Origin: Calothrix parasitica NIES-267 | GTDB lineage: Bacteria > Cyanobacteriota > Cyanobacteriia > Cyanobacteriales > Nostocaceae | Assembly (NCBI RefSeq): GCF_002368095.1 | Contig: NZ_AP018228.1 | Location: 1 to 64,000 of the forward strand | Direction: 5' to 3' | DNA: 64,000 nt | In this document: one piece after another, positions 16,936 through 25,886 of the stretch | Layout: each line of letters opens with the position of its first letter | Numbering within the stretch: position 1 is the first letter of the stretch | Notes under the pieces: model-generated | Told to the model about the DNA's origin: nothing | Databases searched by the model: none | The model's input: the letters and a program-made list of their open reading frames with translations, nothing else | Made by a program: the position numbers and the translations under genes

Positions 16936-19900
16936 CTAAGTCATTTGAGTTTCTTTCTTCTTCTTTGTTCATTCTTACTTCGTGAATTAATTGTACTTCA
17001 TTTCTCTCCGACGCTTTGAATGCGGATTCAAGAGAGCTAAATAAGTCATTATTTAAGTTCTCTGTTTGGATTTTGTGGTTTTCTACATATAACAAAATGT
17101 CAAAGCTATTTTTATCTATAATCCTTATAAATCCTTTATTTTTTTTAGCTTCGATTATATAATTATTACCTTCAACTACTTTAGAATTATCTTCTCTTAA
17201 ATTTGTGTATGAAGTATCCATAAAGTGATTAACAAAATTGATAGCTGAAGATACTTGATTAGCTTTGTTGCTATCATTAATCATAGTCTGCAATTGAATA
17301 TTGGTTAATGGATTACTATTTTCTAGATAATCATTTTGAATTTTATAAATTGTATTTAAATAACTACGGTTGAGAAATTTAGCGTTTACTGTCCATTCTT
17401 GTAGTAGTTCGATTGTTTCCTTACAGGACATTAAAGGATAATCATTTTTTAGCTCGGATGATGGGTCAGGTTTATAACACTTGAATGAATCATTTACTGA
17501 TTTCGCATCATGCGTCGTTATTTGATGTTGTGTTTTAGATATTATCTCACTATAAGCAATGCTCAAAGCATTAATAAAGGGAGATTCTAAACCAAAACCA
17601 TTCCAGAACTCGTCTTTACAACTCGATATCCTAATTTTATCTTCTAAAAATTGTGTACCACCACTTTGATTAATTTTTTCGATAAGGTGTGGGTATTGAA
17701 CTAGTTTCTTTTTCAGAATATTTACCATTACAGATATTTTGTGTTCTGCTTGTTCTATTTGACCTATATTTATTTCCTTATCATGTTTACCTTGATTATT
17801 AGCTCTGCCTCTCTCCCTCTCTCCCTCACTCTCTTTTTCTTTATTATCATGTTTAACTTGATTTTTCATTTCGGTATTTAAATTTTCAGGAGAATCATCA
17901 TAATCTTTTGAAGTATCTCTGTTCAAGGTTTTTGTTTCACAATTTATTATTTCACTAGTATTAAAATTTTTATGTTCAGATTTCTCTGAATCTGAAATTT
18001 CGTCTCTCTCCCTCACTCCCTCACACTCTCTCTCTTTATTAATATCTTTCTGAGCTTGAGTATTTAATTCTAAGGCTTTCTCAATAGCTTTTTGCGTAGC
18101 AGCTTGAATTCCTGGTGCATGACTTTCACGCTCACCAATGATATTTAAGCTTTTTACGCTATGTCGAACAGCGAATTGAGCTATTTGTGATGCTGCATTT
18201 TCAGGATTGATTAAAATGTCTTCTTTAGGGATAATCAAATATGGGCGATTGTATCTATTAATAATGCTGAGTAAATCTTTTTCAGTTGAGTCAGTGCGGT
18301 TGAGAATACGTCCAATTAAAACGGTGGCATCTGAATGACGAATATTCGCAGCATAGGCATTCTTATAGGTTTGTCCAAATCCCTTACCTGGTTCCCCTTG
18401 GACTAGTCCATAATATTCATATAAGTCAGTTCTACTTCCTCTTTCTGTTAAAAAGCCATTAGCAGCGATTCCACCTGTACCAATACCTTTATTCTTTGCT
18501 GCTTCTAATGCTCCCAAGTCCGCACCAAATTGACCAATACTTGTGATTCCTAAAATTCTTAAGCTCGAAGAGTTTTTTGAATTAGAACTTTGCGAGTGCT
18601 TTGAATAAAATGAAACTTCAGGATTTAAATTAGAAGGTAGTTTTGCTGGCTCTTTATCTGATTCTTGTGCTTGATTAATTACTTTATCCTTCTTATCTGC
18701 GCTAATTTCACTTTCACTAATTTCTGCTTTTAATTCTTTTGATATACTGTGTTCATTTATACTGTTTATATTATTTGAGGTTATCGAATCTTCATGAGTT
18801 GTCCCATAGCATGATTGAGAATTACCAATTTTGAATGAATTTTTATCGTCGAGGCAGAAGGGTCTAAAATCCCACTGTCTGTAAGGTATTGGTAATTGAA
18901 TGAGATTTTTTGATTTTAACCAATTAACTCTCCCTCTCTCCCTCTCTCCCTCTCTCCCTCCCTCTTTATCTGAGACTAAATTTGTAAACGGTACTAAGGG
19001 TTTACTGTAACGAGGTTTTTCAATCTCATGTAGCCGTTGTGTAATATTTGGAGAATGAGATTTTTGACATATAGCATCATAAGCAATTTTATCGGCGTTA
19101 TGAGCAGTAGAAAAGTGTCTAGAGCTAACAAATTTTGACTCTACACCCCAAGCGAAACTTTCGGATAATTCTAAAACTTGTTTATGAAGTGCTTCGCATT
19201 CGCTGTTTTTTCCAGCAAAATGCATATAGTTGGGATTTCCTTTAAGCCTTTGGTAAAGATTGTTATTACTTGTTTCAATTTTGACGAATTTATATTCTTG
19301 CTGTTTAGCTACATCCAAACCATAAATCAATGCTTGATATGCAGCCTTTAAATCAGCTTTCTCCAAAGGATAGTAAAATTCAAATTGATGCAGTTCTAAT
19401 TTTTCCTTACTGCTAACTAATATTGCAGATGCTCCACTTTCCTTAGTATGGGGCTTATAAGCGCTACCAATACGGATTATTGCTTTTGCGTCTTTACGAT
19501 GTCGAATGATATCTGTATTTAATGTAATAAATGGCTCTATGTATTCTTCTAAATTAGGACGGTTAGGTAATTTTTGTAATTTCCTATCATAATCTTTACT
19601 ATCGAATTCTATACAAACTGTTTCACCTACTAAAGTTTTTATCACTTCAGGAGTAATTGAATTTTTATCTATTTCAAATACTCGCATACCTTTAGCTGTT
19701 TCAAGCTCTCGGTCATTTTTATCTACCTTACTGAAATTTACTTCATTTGTATTGAAAATAATCTCCGCACTTTCAATATTTCGTTCGTCAATAGCTAAAT
19801 TAAAAATATTCAAACAGGTATCAATTTTGCTTTCAAATATAATTGAATTTCTTTGAGTAAGATATAGGTAGATATTATCTACTTTTGTATTAAAATAATT

Positions 19901-22900
19901 TGATATAGGGGATTGGTTTTCTGTATTTACAACATTCTCCTTTAGTTTCACCCACATATCTGGGTAACGTATAGTTTGTGGATGTATTTGCACTGAAAGA
20001 GTATTTAATGTACCAGTTACTAGTGCTTTTTTAGGTGTATAAAAAACTCCAGTTTGCTCTAATCGCTTTAATTGACACTGGCTAATGGTCGCTATTGGTT
20101 GATTATTAGCATATACTATTGCTTTTCTATTCATGCTTTTGATAACAGGTTGTGCTTCAAGTATTTCTGAATTAAAGAAATGAGACTTGAACTCATCTGC
20201 TATATTTATATATAGTTTTTTATCTTCTGGATTAGTTGCTATTGCATAAGGATGTTTTCCTTCATTTGAAACTGAGTCAACAGTTAAATTTACTAAAATT
20301 TTGTCTTGTAACCATTGATTTTTTATAGCTTCTTGATGAGATTCGTTACGTAGTTCGCCAATACATTTATTACCAACAAATATCTCAGTTTTTCCATCAT
20401 GATAAATATCTGCTTTCTTAATTAAAATTTCTAGTTCGCTATCATCATTTATTTCGGTATTGAATTTATTTAGTTCGCTGATTTTTACAGTAATGTTTTC
20501 GATAGTAAGTTTAGCAGTAGAAAAGTGGCATTTTTTAATAATCGCTGTTGCTGTTGTTCCTAATTGCAATCTACCATCAGTTTGGCAAATATCGCCGATT
20601 TCTTTATATTGGTCTGTTTCCGTGCGTAGTTGAATAACATTTTTACTAATACCATTTTGTCCTGTTATTGCCGCACCAAACCTTATATATTGAGGAATAT
20701 CGAAATTTATTAAATCTGGTTGAATTTCAGCTTCTCTAAGATTAGTGAGTATAAATTCTTGAAAATTTTGTGTTTCAAGCCTTTTGACTATTTCATCTGT
20801 AAAAGCATAGAATACAAAATTAGAAGTCTTATTGTAGTTGAATTCAAGTTTACTGTCATTTCTGCTCGTTGAAATAGCCCACGTTGCAGATGCATATTCT
20901 TCCAATTCAGAAGAAGGTAATGAATGACGAAATCTTGCAGATGATTCCAATGCTTTATCGAATATACATTTGACCTGAGTATCGCTGATACCCGCTCTAA
21001 ATTCATCTATTTTTACTTCAATATCTTTTGGTAAAGGGTTTATACTTTCAAATAGTTTTTCATAACTGCGCTCTATTGTACCAATATGCTGATATTCAGC
21101 ATAACGATTATGAGGTTTTATAAATTGAGCATATATTTTATATTTATGTGGGGAATGATTATTTGTATTGTTTTGAATTTTAATTTGAAAAGCTTCATTT
21201 TTTTCATGAGCTTGCTTAAGCTTATAAAAATTACCAGTTTTTATGATGTTTGTAATTTCAAACTTAAGCTCATTTGCGCTACGAACTAACACTGATTGAC
21301 CCTCATCAATTTTTTGACGTTGTTGTAGCTCTGCTGCTTCATTTAAATATCTGTCAAAAACACTTTTAGCAAGAGTTACTTCAGCTTTTTGCTGGTAACT
21401 AAATTCTACTTCAGAAAATAAGTTTTTAAATTGCTCCATTGAGCGTGATTCTAGCCTATATTTGGTAAAATATTTGTTAACTCTTGATATATTTATTTCA
21501 GTAGGAGAACAACCATTTACCTCTATTATATTTGACTCATATACACCTGGTTTATCTTTGTCGCGCACGTAATTTACATTTCTGTACAAATAATAATTAT
21601 TACGTTTAATTATCTGTATATTAGGTAATCTGTTTGATTTAAATAAGTCAACAGCTATTTGATTTTGGTAGGAAGCTTCTTCGTTTAGTTTTCTATAAAA
21701 ACTTTGATTGAGTTCAAAAATTTGATTTTCTACTGGTGAGAGACTGTAGTTGGAGGTTGTATTTGTAGATAAAGTTTCACTATTAACAGTATTACTTTCA
21801 TTTAACTGTATATTTTCAATATATTTATTACTTTCTAAAACAGGATTGGGTACAATTCTTTTATGGAGCATAATCATATTTTCCATATATCTTTGATAGA
21901 TAGCTGGAATTTTTATTTTAATATCTTCTCCTTGAAGAATTTCACTATATTTTCTCACTATTGCATTTAAGTAATTATCTATTAATTCTTTATCCCTGGA
22001 TTCTTTGATTATTTGTATTTCGGATTCTAGAGCTTCTAATGCTGTTAAATGATTATTAATAATGCCTACGCTTGTGCAATCTGACATCTGTAGTGCAATT
22101 TCTTCAAATTCAGGTTGCTTGGCTGTACCTTCTAAGTAAAATGAAGCTTTAACTTCTTTAATTGTAGGCAAATAAGCATTTTCTGGTTTATTCCGCTCCT
22201 TAGCTTCGTTTGTGAGGTTAGGAAAGTTGATTGCAAGAGTATAACCAATGCAATCGCCATCGTAATCTCTTCCCTGGCGTTCTTGTTCGCTTTCTCTAGG
22301 TAAATATTCTATATTTTTACTTGTTAAACTTAATAGATTATCTATTTTTTCATTGAAAGCATCTATATATTCTATTCTTGCACTATTTTTAAAAGCACTA
22401 ATATCCTTAAATTCAATACATTTTATTGAAGTAAAATCATTTAAATCTGTTTTGATAAATTGATTTAAACTATAAAGAAATTCTTCTTTCTTATCGCCGT
22501 GTAAATCATTTATAGCTAATTTGATTTGCTCAGTAATTCTTTTATATATATGTTCTGTAGTCTCATCAGATACACAAATAGCGCCTTCTATCTGCTTGCC
22601 ATCTGGAGCAATAATATCTTCAGTATATTTATGTGTTGATACACACATTCCGTTTGAATTAAGAAATGGGGAGCGGAAATTAAGTATTTCTTCTCCATCT
22701 TTAATTTTACCTGAAATACAGATTTGACCATTTGCTAAATCTTTAGAAGGAACTATCATTGCTCGGTCAAAAACAATATTTTTGAAAGTAGCAATATTTT
22801 TATATTCCTTGCTAATAAATTTTTCAAGTTCCCGCTTAACTTTTGGAGTTTCAAGTAATTGTCCGTGACCGGATGATAAATCGGCTTTAATTAGCTTATA

Positions 22901-23896
22901 CATCACTGTGGGTTCTTTCTCTTCCGAATTATTAAACTGCTTTCTGTTTTCATATGTTTCGCAATAGAGTTGGGCAAGTTGGCGCGGGTCGTAAGAATAA
23001 GAGCAAAGTTTTAAAACATCTGCATTACACAATTCAAGTACATCTTTAACTCCTTTCGGAAATGATGCCCATATTTGTGATGTTGCTATTTTTCCACTTT
23101 GCGATCGCGATTTTTCTCCCAACCAAATATCGAGGTGATATAGTCCTGGTTTTATTTGAGGCTTTAAGGCACCACCAGGTCTTTGCTTGTCGCTACCCTT
23201 AATTGATGAAAGGGGTATGATTAAATCTATTTCTAAGTCTTCTTTTCCTGGTTTAAAAGATATTCTGTCAAAATTCATTGGGCGTAGCGTGCCCTTTCCA
23301 AAACGATAATGATTATCTGCCTGCTGGGGTTTCCATCCAAAGCGGTGCTGAATAATTCTATATTTATCTCCGCTTTTATGCGCGGTAAGCTGCTTGTATT
23401 TTTCGTCTGAAATTTGACCGTAGCAATCTCCCGTTAAGCGATATGCAAGTTCAGGTTCGATGATGTCACCATTGTCCCCTGTTGCATCATCAACAATTAA
23501 TACATTTAGCTTTTCTGATAAAGGTGGTGGAGCGTTTTCTGCTGTATTACACTCGCCAAGAAATATTGAGCCATATGCCCCTCTATCTTTCCGGTCTGGA
23601 AATATTTCGTCAATTATCTCAAGAGCTGATGGGGGAGCATACAAGTACCTTGATTTAGAAGATAAAAGTAGTTTATGTTTATTTGGATGAATTTTTAGCT
23701 CCGGAACAGTTGTATACTGGTCGCCATGCCCAAAGGAAAAAGTAGTGTTCGGGAAAAAATACTCTAAAAGGGTATTATTAAGCTCTTCTTCTAAACAAGT
23801 GTACTTTTTAGTTTCTCTATCATAAATTTTTATACTTTCGCCTAGCCGTGTATCAAAGTGCTTTGCTACTATGACCATTGAAATTTTGTGCAACAT
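16928..23896 (-). CDS. Giant two-barrel RNA polymerase (QDE-1/YonO type) fused to RNase H-like and SLOG domains
   Basis: 2322 residues from the ATG at 23896 (a TTG precedes it and an ATG at 23878 is possible). Residue numbers count from 23899. N-terminal ~130-680 follows single-chain RNA polymerases: GDCYGQIS (157), FGKGTL with Lys202 and SSIKG with Lys234 as in barrel 1; FRSPFLNSNGM (Arg409) resembling the RNPC motif of eukaryotic RdRPs; the metal-binding loop RDYDGD with Asp545, 547 and 549; and SVGIINNHLTALEA (~611), which matches the RdRP segment after that loop. Residues ~700-1430 are unassigned. Residues ~1470-1610 have an RNase H fold whose acidic active-site residues are mostly missing. 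Residues ~1780-1945 are SLOG/YpsA-like (GITSIGQFGADLGALEAA, NIRHSDATVLIG). The tail is low complexity, then a ~300-residue unknown domain. Adjacent to the relaxase and under a promoter block shared with virB. RNA synthesis is inferred, template and role unknown. Confidence 0.75.
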   Translation of the reverse strand: MLHKISMVIVAKHFDTRLGESIKIYDRETKKYTCLEEELNNTLLEYFFPNTTFSFGHGDQYTTVPELKIHPNKHKLLLSSKSRYLYAPPSALEIIDEIFPDRKDRGAYGSIFLGECNTAENAPPPLSEKLNVLIVDDATGDNGDIIEPELAYRLTGDCYGQISDEKYKQLTAHKSGDKYRIIQHRFGWKPQQADNHYRFGKGTLRPMNFDRISFKPGKEDLEIDLIIPLSSIKGSDKQRPGGALKPQIKPGLYHLDIWLGEKSRSQSGKIATSQIWASFPKGVKDVLELCNADVLKLCSYSYDPRQLAQLYCETYENRKQFNNSEEKEPTVMYKLIKADLSSGHGQLLETPKVKRELEKFISKEYKNIATFKNIVFDRAMIVPSKDLANGQICISGKIKDGEEILNFRSPFLNSNGMCVSTHKYTEDIIAPDGKQIEGAICVSDETTEHIYKRITEQIKLAINDLHGDKKEEFLYSLNQFIKTDLNDFTSIKCIEFKDISAFKNSARIEYIDAFNEKIDNLLSLTSKNIEYLPRESEQERQGRDYDGDCIGYTLAINFPNLTNEAKERNKPENAYLPTIKEVKASFYLEGTAKQPEFEEIALQMSDCTSVGIINNHLTALEALESEIQIIKESRDKELIDNYLNAIVRKYSEILQGEDIKIKIPAIYQRYMENMIMLHKRIVPNPVLESNKYIENIQLNESNTVNSETLSTNTTSNYSLSPVENQIFELNQSFYRKLNEEASYQNQIAVDLFKSNRLPNIQIIKRNNYYLYRNVNYVRDKDKPGVYESNIIEVNGCSPTEINISRVNKYFTKYRLESRSMEQFKNLFSEVEFSYQQKAEVTLAKSVFDRYLNEAAELQQRQKIDEGQSVLVRSANELKFEITNIIKTGNFYKLKQAHEKNEAFQIKIQNNTNNHSPHKYKIYAQFIKPHNRYAEYQHIGTIERSYEKLFESINPLPKDIEVKIDEFRAGISDTQVKCIFDKALESSARFRHSLPSSELEEYASATWAISTSRNDSKLEFNYNKTSNFVFYAFTDEIVKRLETQNFQEFILTNLREAEIQPDLINFDIPQYIRFGAAITGQNGISKNVIQLRTETDQYKEIGDICQTDGRLQLGTTATAIIKKCHFSTAKLTIENITVKISELNKFNTEINDDSELEILIKKADIYHDGKTEIFVGNKCIGELRNESHQEAIKNQWLQDKILVNLTVDSVSNEGKHPYAIATNPEDKKLYINIADEFKSHFFNSEILEAQPVIKSMNRKAIVYANNQPIATISQCQLKRLEQTGVFYTPKKALVTGTLNTLSVQIHPQTIRYPDMWVKLKENVVNTENQSPISNYFNTKVDNIYLYLTQRNSIIFESKIDTCLNIFNLAIDERNIESAEIIFNTNEVNFSKVDKNDRELETAKGMRVFEIDKNSITPEVIKTLVGETVCIEFDSKDYDRKLQKLPNRPNLEEYIEPFITLNTDIIRHRKDAKAIIRIGSAYKPHTKESGASAILVSSKEKLELHQFEFYYPLEKADLKAAYQALIYGLDVAKQQEYKFVKIETSNNNLYQRLKGNPNYMHFAGKNSECEALHKQVLELSESFAWGVESKFVSSRHFSTAHNADKIAYDAICQKSHSPNITQRLHEIEKPRYSKPLVPFTNLVSDKEGGREGERERGRVNWLKSKNLIQLPIPYRQWDFRPFCLDDKNSFKIGNSQSCYGTTHEDSITSNNINSINEHSISKELKAEISESEISADKKDKVINQAQESDKEPAKLPSNLNPEVSFYSKHSQSSNSKNSSSLRILGITSIGQFGADLGALEAAKNKGIGTGGIAANGFLTERGSRTDLYEYYGLVQGEPGKGFGQTYKNAYAANIRHSDATVLIGRILNRTDSTEKDLLSIINRYNRPYLIIPKEDILINPENAASQIAQFAVRHSVKSLNIIGERESHAPGIQAATQKAIEKALELNTQAQKDINKERECEGVRERDEISDSEKSEHKNFNTSEIINCETKTLNRDTSKDYDDSPENLNTEMKNQVKHDNKEKESEGERERGRANNQGKHDKEINIGQIEQAEHKISVMVNILKKKLVQYPHLIEKINQSGGTQFLEDKIRISSCKDEFWNGFGLESPFINALSIAYSEIISKTQHQITTHDAKSVNDSFKCYKPDPSSELKNDYPLMSCKETIELLQEWTVNAKFLNRSYLNTIYKIQNDYLENSNPLTNIQLQTMINDSNKANQVSSAINFVNHFMDTSYTNLREDNSKVVEGNNYIIEAKKNKGFIRIIDKNSFDILLYVENHKIQTENLNNDLFSSLESAFKASERNEVQLIHEVRMNKEEERNSNDLGN
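17800..18965. repeat. In-frame GA-rich repeats and a local duplication within the giant gene
   Basis: Three blocks of CTCTCCCT-type repeats lie in the coding frame at about 17810-17840, 18003-18032 and 18930-18965, encoding GERERGR-like peptides. The first is flanked by a duplicated segment (NQVKHDNKE and NNQGKHDKE). They fall only in linkers around the SLOG domain and keep the frame open. Confidence 0.65.
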
Positions 23897-23898
23897 CA

Positions 23899-23947
23899 AT
23901 ATAATAATGATGCTTTAAGCTCAAAAGCACATCGTATTTTAGTACGA
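23899..23947 (-). promoter_or_regulatory. Promoter/operator block of the giant polymerase gene
   Basis: On the minus strand: TCGTACTAAAATACGA (23932-23947), TGTGCTTTTGA, then TAAAGCATCATTATTATATTG just before the ATG at 23896. TTTTGA and TATATT are 17 bases apart, an acceptable -35/-10 pair that would give a very short or leaderless transcript; no Shine-Dalgarno precedes the start. The block is nearly the same as that at 7785-7847 ahead of virB2. The relaxase gene ends only five bases upstream. Confidence 0.55.
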
Positions 23948-23951
23948 TTTT

Positions 23952-25103
23952 TTATTCCAATTCGATACCCTTCTTATTCTCGGCTTTAGGCATGTATTGC
24001 TTTTGAGCCAATTTTTCATTCAACTTCTCAATTTCTGAAGGTGATAACTTCTCAACTATTTTATCTTCTGAACTAGTTACAATCTCCTGATAAACCTGTT
24101 CTTCCTCTTCAGGTGCTTTTTGTTTGTTCTCTATCATCGCCTTCATTTCCCTATAAAGCTGAATATGAGGATTTTCTGGTGCTGATTCAACTTCCGAGCG
24201 ATTTGATTGTCTCTCAATTTCTATCTCTGGTAACTCTTTATCTTTATATTCAACGGCTATCTTACCTATTAATCTTAGCGTTTCATAATCAAGGGTAGGT
24301 TCATACTCTAAACCCCATTCGGTTTGAATGTTATTCCAACTATAACGGCGAGATATTTGATTTCCAGCAACAAATTTACCATCAGTTGTGTAGGAGAAGC
24401 CTAAAAGTTCCTTACCATCGAACTTAGCTTTAGCGACCACTTTATTTTTATAAAGTTCAGATAGATATTCTGTAACATTGTTGCTATTCAAAAGTGCCGA
24501 ATCAATGGCATTTCCAATAACTTCTTTAAATGAAGGTTCTGCATGATTTACACTCTTTTGACGAATAGAAGCTGAGCGGTTGTAACTGACGGAAGCATTA
24601 ATGCCAAAACTATCCAAATTTTTTGCTATGGCTTTACTACTAACTGGAGTTACTGACAAACCATACTTGGCAGCAATAATTCGCGTTGCTTTTTGTGCTT
24701 TGAGATAATCCCACGAGTCTTTGACACTTTTACCATCGAATTTAATCCGGGATGCCACAATATGAATATGCTCATGTTCCTTGTCTTGATGACGAATAGC
24801 AACAAATGGAACGCTTTGAGTCAAATCTTCAGTATTACGGTATCCCATAGTCTCTAAAAAGTCGCCTGCTATATTACTCATCGTAACATTATTAACATTT
24901 TCATATTTAGGTAGACTGAGTATTAGATGAGCGCAGTGTTTTTTAACTATATGATTAGTGTTCATACTATCAATAAACTGCTTGTTTAAAATGAGTGGTT
25001 CATCTCCCACCATATTTTTACTAATTATTACAGCATCTTCTCTGTCTAATACATATTGCAAAGTTTGTAAAAATTGTGGTTTTTTGTATATGACTGCCAG
25101 CAT
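23952..25103 (-). CDS. MOBP-like conjugative relaxase
   Basis: 383 residues; nicks one strand at oriT and is carried with it into the recipient. The histidine motif R-H105-Q-D107-K-E-H110-E-H112-I-H114-I-V-A-S-R matches the metal-binding HxDxxHxHxH of MOBP-type relaxases; Tyr17 (LQYVLD) is the likely catalytic tyrosine. The C-terminal ~150 residues are charged and Glu-rich without a helicase or primase domain, so it is the short form. It starts directly after the MobC stop (TAGATG), hence one operon. The stop lies next to the giant polymerase promoter. Confident on family, less so on MOB class. Confidence 0.85.
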   Translation of the reverse strand: MLAVIYKKPQFLQTLQYVLDREDAVIISKNMVGDEPLILNKQFIDSMNTNHIVKKHCAHLILSLPKYENVNNVTMSNIAGDFLETMGYRNTEDLTQSVPFVAIRHQDKEHEHIHIVASRIKFDGKSVKDSWDYLKAQKATRIIAAKYGLSVTPVSSKAIAKNLDSFGINASVSYNRSASIRQKSVNHAEPSFKEVIGNAIDSALLNSNNVTEYLSELYKNKVVAKAKFDGKELLGFSYTTDGKFVAGNQISRRYSWNNIQTEWGLEYEPTLDYETLRLIGKIAVEYKDKELPEIEIERQSNRSEVESAPENPHIQLYREMKAMIENKQKAPEEEEQVYQEIVTSSEDKIVEKLSPSEIEKLNEKLAQKQYMPKAENKKGIELE

Positions 25104-25382
25104 CTATAGATTATCGGATATTTGTATAATTTTATTGATTGTTTCAATATTGGGCTGTTCTCCGCAAAGTATTGAAACTTTTAACTGACTCAACTGGTAT
25201 CTTATTTCTGCCAAAGATGATTTTAATCTAATTTCATCATCTGAGTTGACTATTTGCTGTTCTCTTAATCCTAATTTTCTTAAATAAGTTGATAGACGAC
25301 TATTTTTGGCATTATGCTTGAGTTTTTCAAGTTCGTTTTGATTAAAAAGAACTCTTACCATTTGTGTACGATTTTGTTTCAT
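25104..25382 (-). CDS. MobC-like relaxosome accessory protein
   Basis: 92 residues. The N-terminal MKQNRTQMVRVLFNQNELEKL pattern, a short beta strand followed by helices, is that of ribbon-helix-helix MobC/MbeC proteins, which bind oriT and help the relaxase open the DNA. The C-terminal half is helical (KSSLAEIRYQLSQLK). The stop abuts the relaxase ATG. The palindrome at 25400-25413, 18 bases upstream of the start, may be its own operator. Confidence 0.7.
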   Translation of the reverse strand: MKQNRTQMVRVLFNQNELEKLKHNAKNSRLSTYLRKLGLREQQIVNSDDEIRLKSSLAEIRYQLSQLKVSILCGEQPNIETINKIIQISDNL

Positions 25383-25607
25383 TTTCCTAAGTTTTTATAA
25401 ATCCTATAGGATTATTGTGTACAAAGTCTGTAATATATCTATTGGTTCAATATATTAGTCTTCTTTAAAAGGCAAGTTACACACTTTTGTTTATTTTAAA
25501 GAGTTTTGTAGTATTTTCACATAAACTTTTTTCAGAGATTATAGGCATAAAGTCATACCTTGTCCCTAGGTTTATGAAGGTTGTAATAATTGTGTAGTTT
25601 GAGTTCG
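25383..25607. other. Candidate oriT / mob promoter region with palindrome
   Basis: Non-coding, A+T rich. AATCCTATAGGATT (25400-25413) is a perfect 14-bp palindrome just ahead of mobC. oriT sites usually lie immediately upstream of mobC/relaxase genes, so the nic site is expected here, but I cannot identify the core from sequence alone. Confidence 0.4.
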
Positions 25608-25756
25608 ATAGTGGGTTATTAGTGGGTAAGAATGGGTTGTTAGTGGGTAAAAGTGGGTGTTGAAATTATATTAAAAAAACATTTTTTCAATATTTAGTGG
25701 GTAAAATTGGGTTATTAGTGGGTAAAAGTGGGTTGTTAGTGGGTAAAAAGGGGTTA
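25608..25756. repeat. Iteron array: five ~22-bp direct repeats (parC or origin candidate)
   Basis: Consensus TTAGTGGGTAAAAGTGGGTT, copies beginning near 25618, 25640, 25693, 25714 and 25736, plus a partial GATAGTGGGTTA at 25608. The first two and the last three are separated by a 30-bp A+T spacer (ATTATATTAAAAAAACATTT). They stand ~130 bases upstream of a ParR/ParM-like gene pair, exactly where a type II centromere (parC) would be; replication iterons are the alternative. Confidence 0.75.
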
Positions 25757-25886
25757 AATTTAAGATGTATAAAAATAGGCTTAAAAATAATATCTCACAT
25801 GGAGAGATAAAATTAGTTGATTAGTTAACTTTTTGTATTTACTTCCAAAATTAATTTACAACTTGAGAATTATCTAACAACGACTA

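Noticed and set aside
16928-23896. Reading the giant protein as a normal RNAP beta' subunit
   Set aside because: The NADFDGD context, clamp and zinc sites of beta' are absent, while the barrel-1 and post-loop blocks match single-chain RdRP/YonO polymerases instead.
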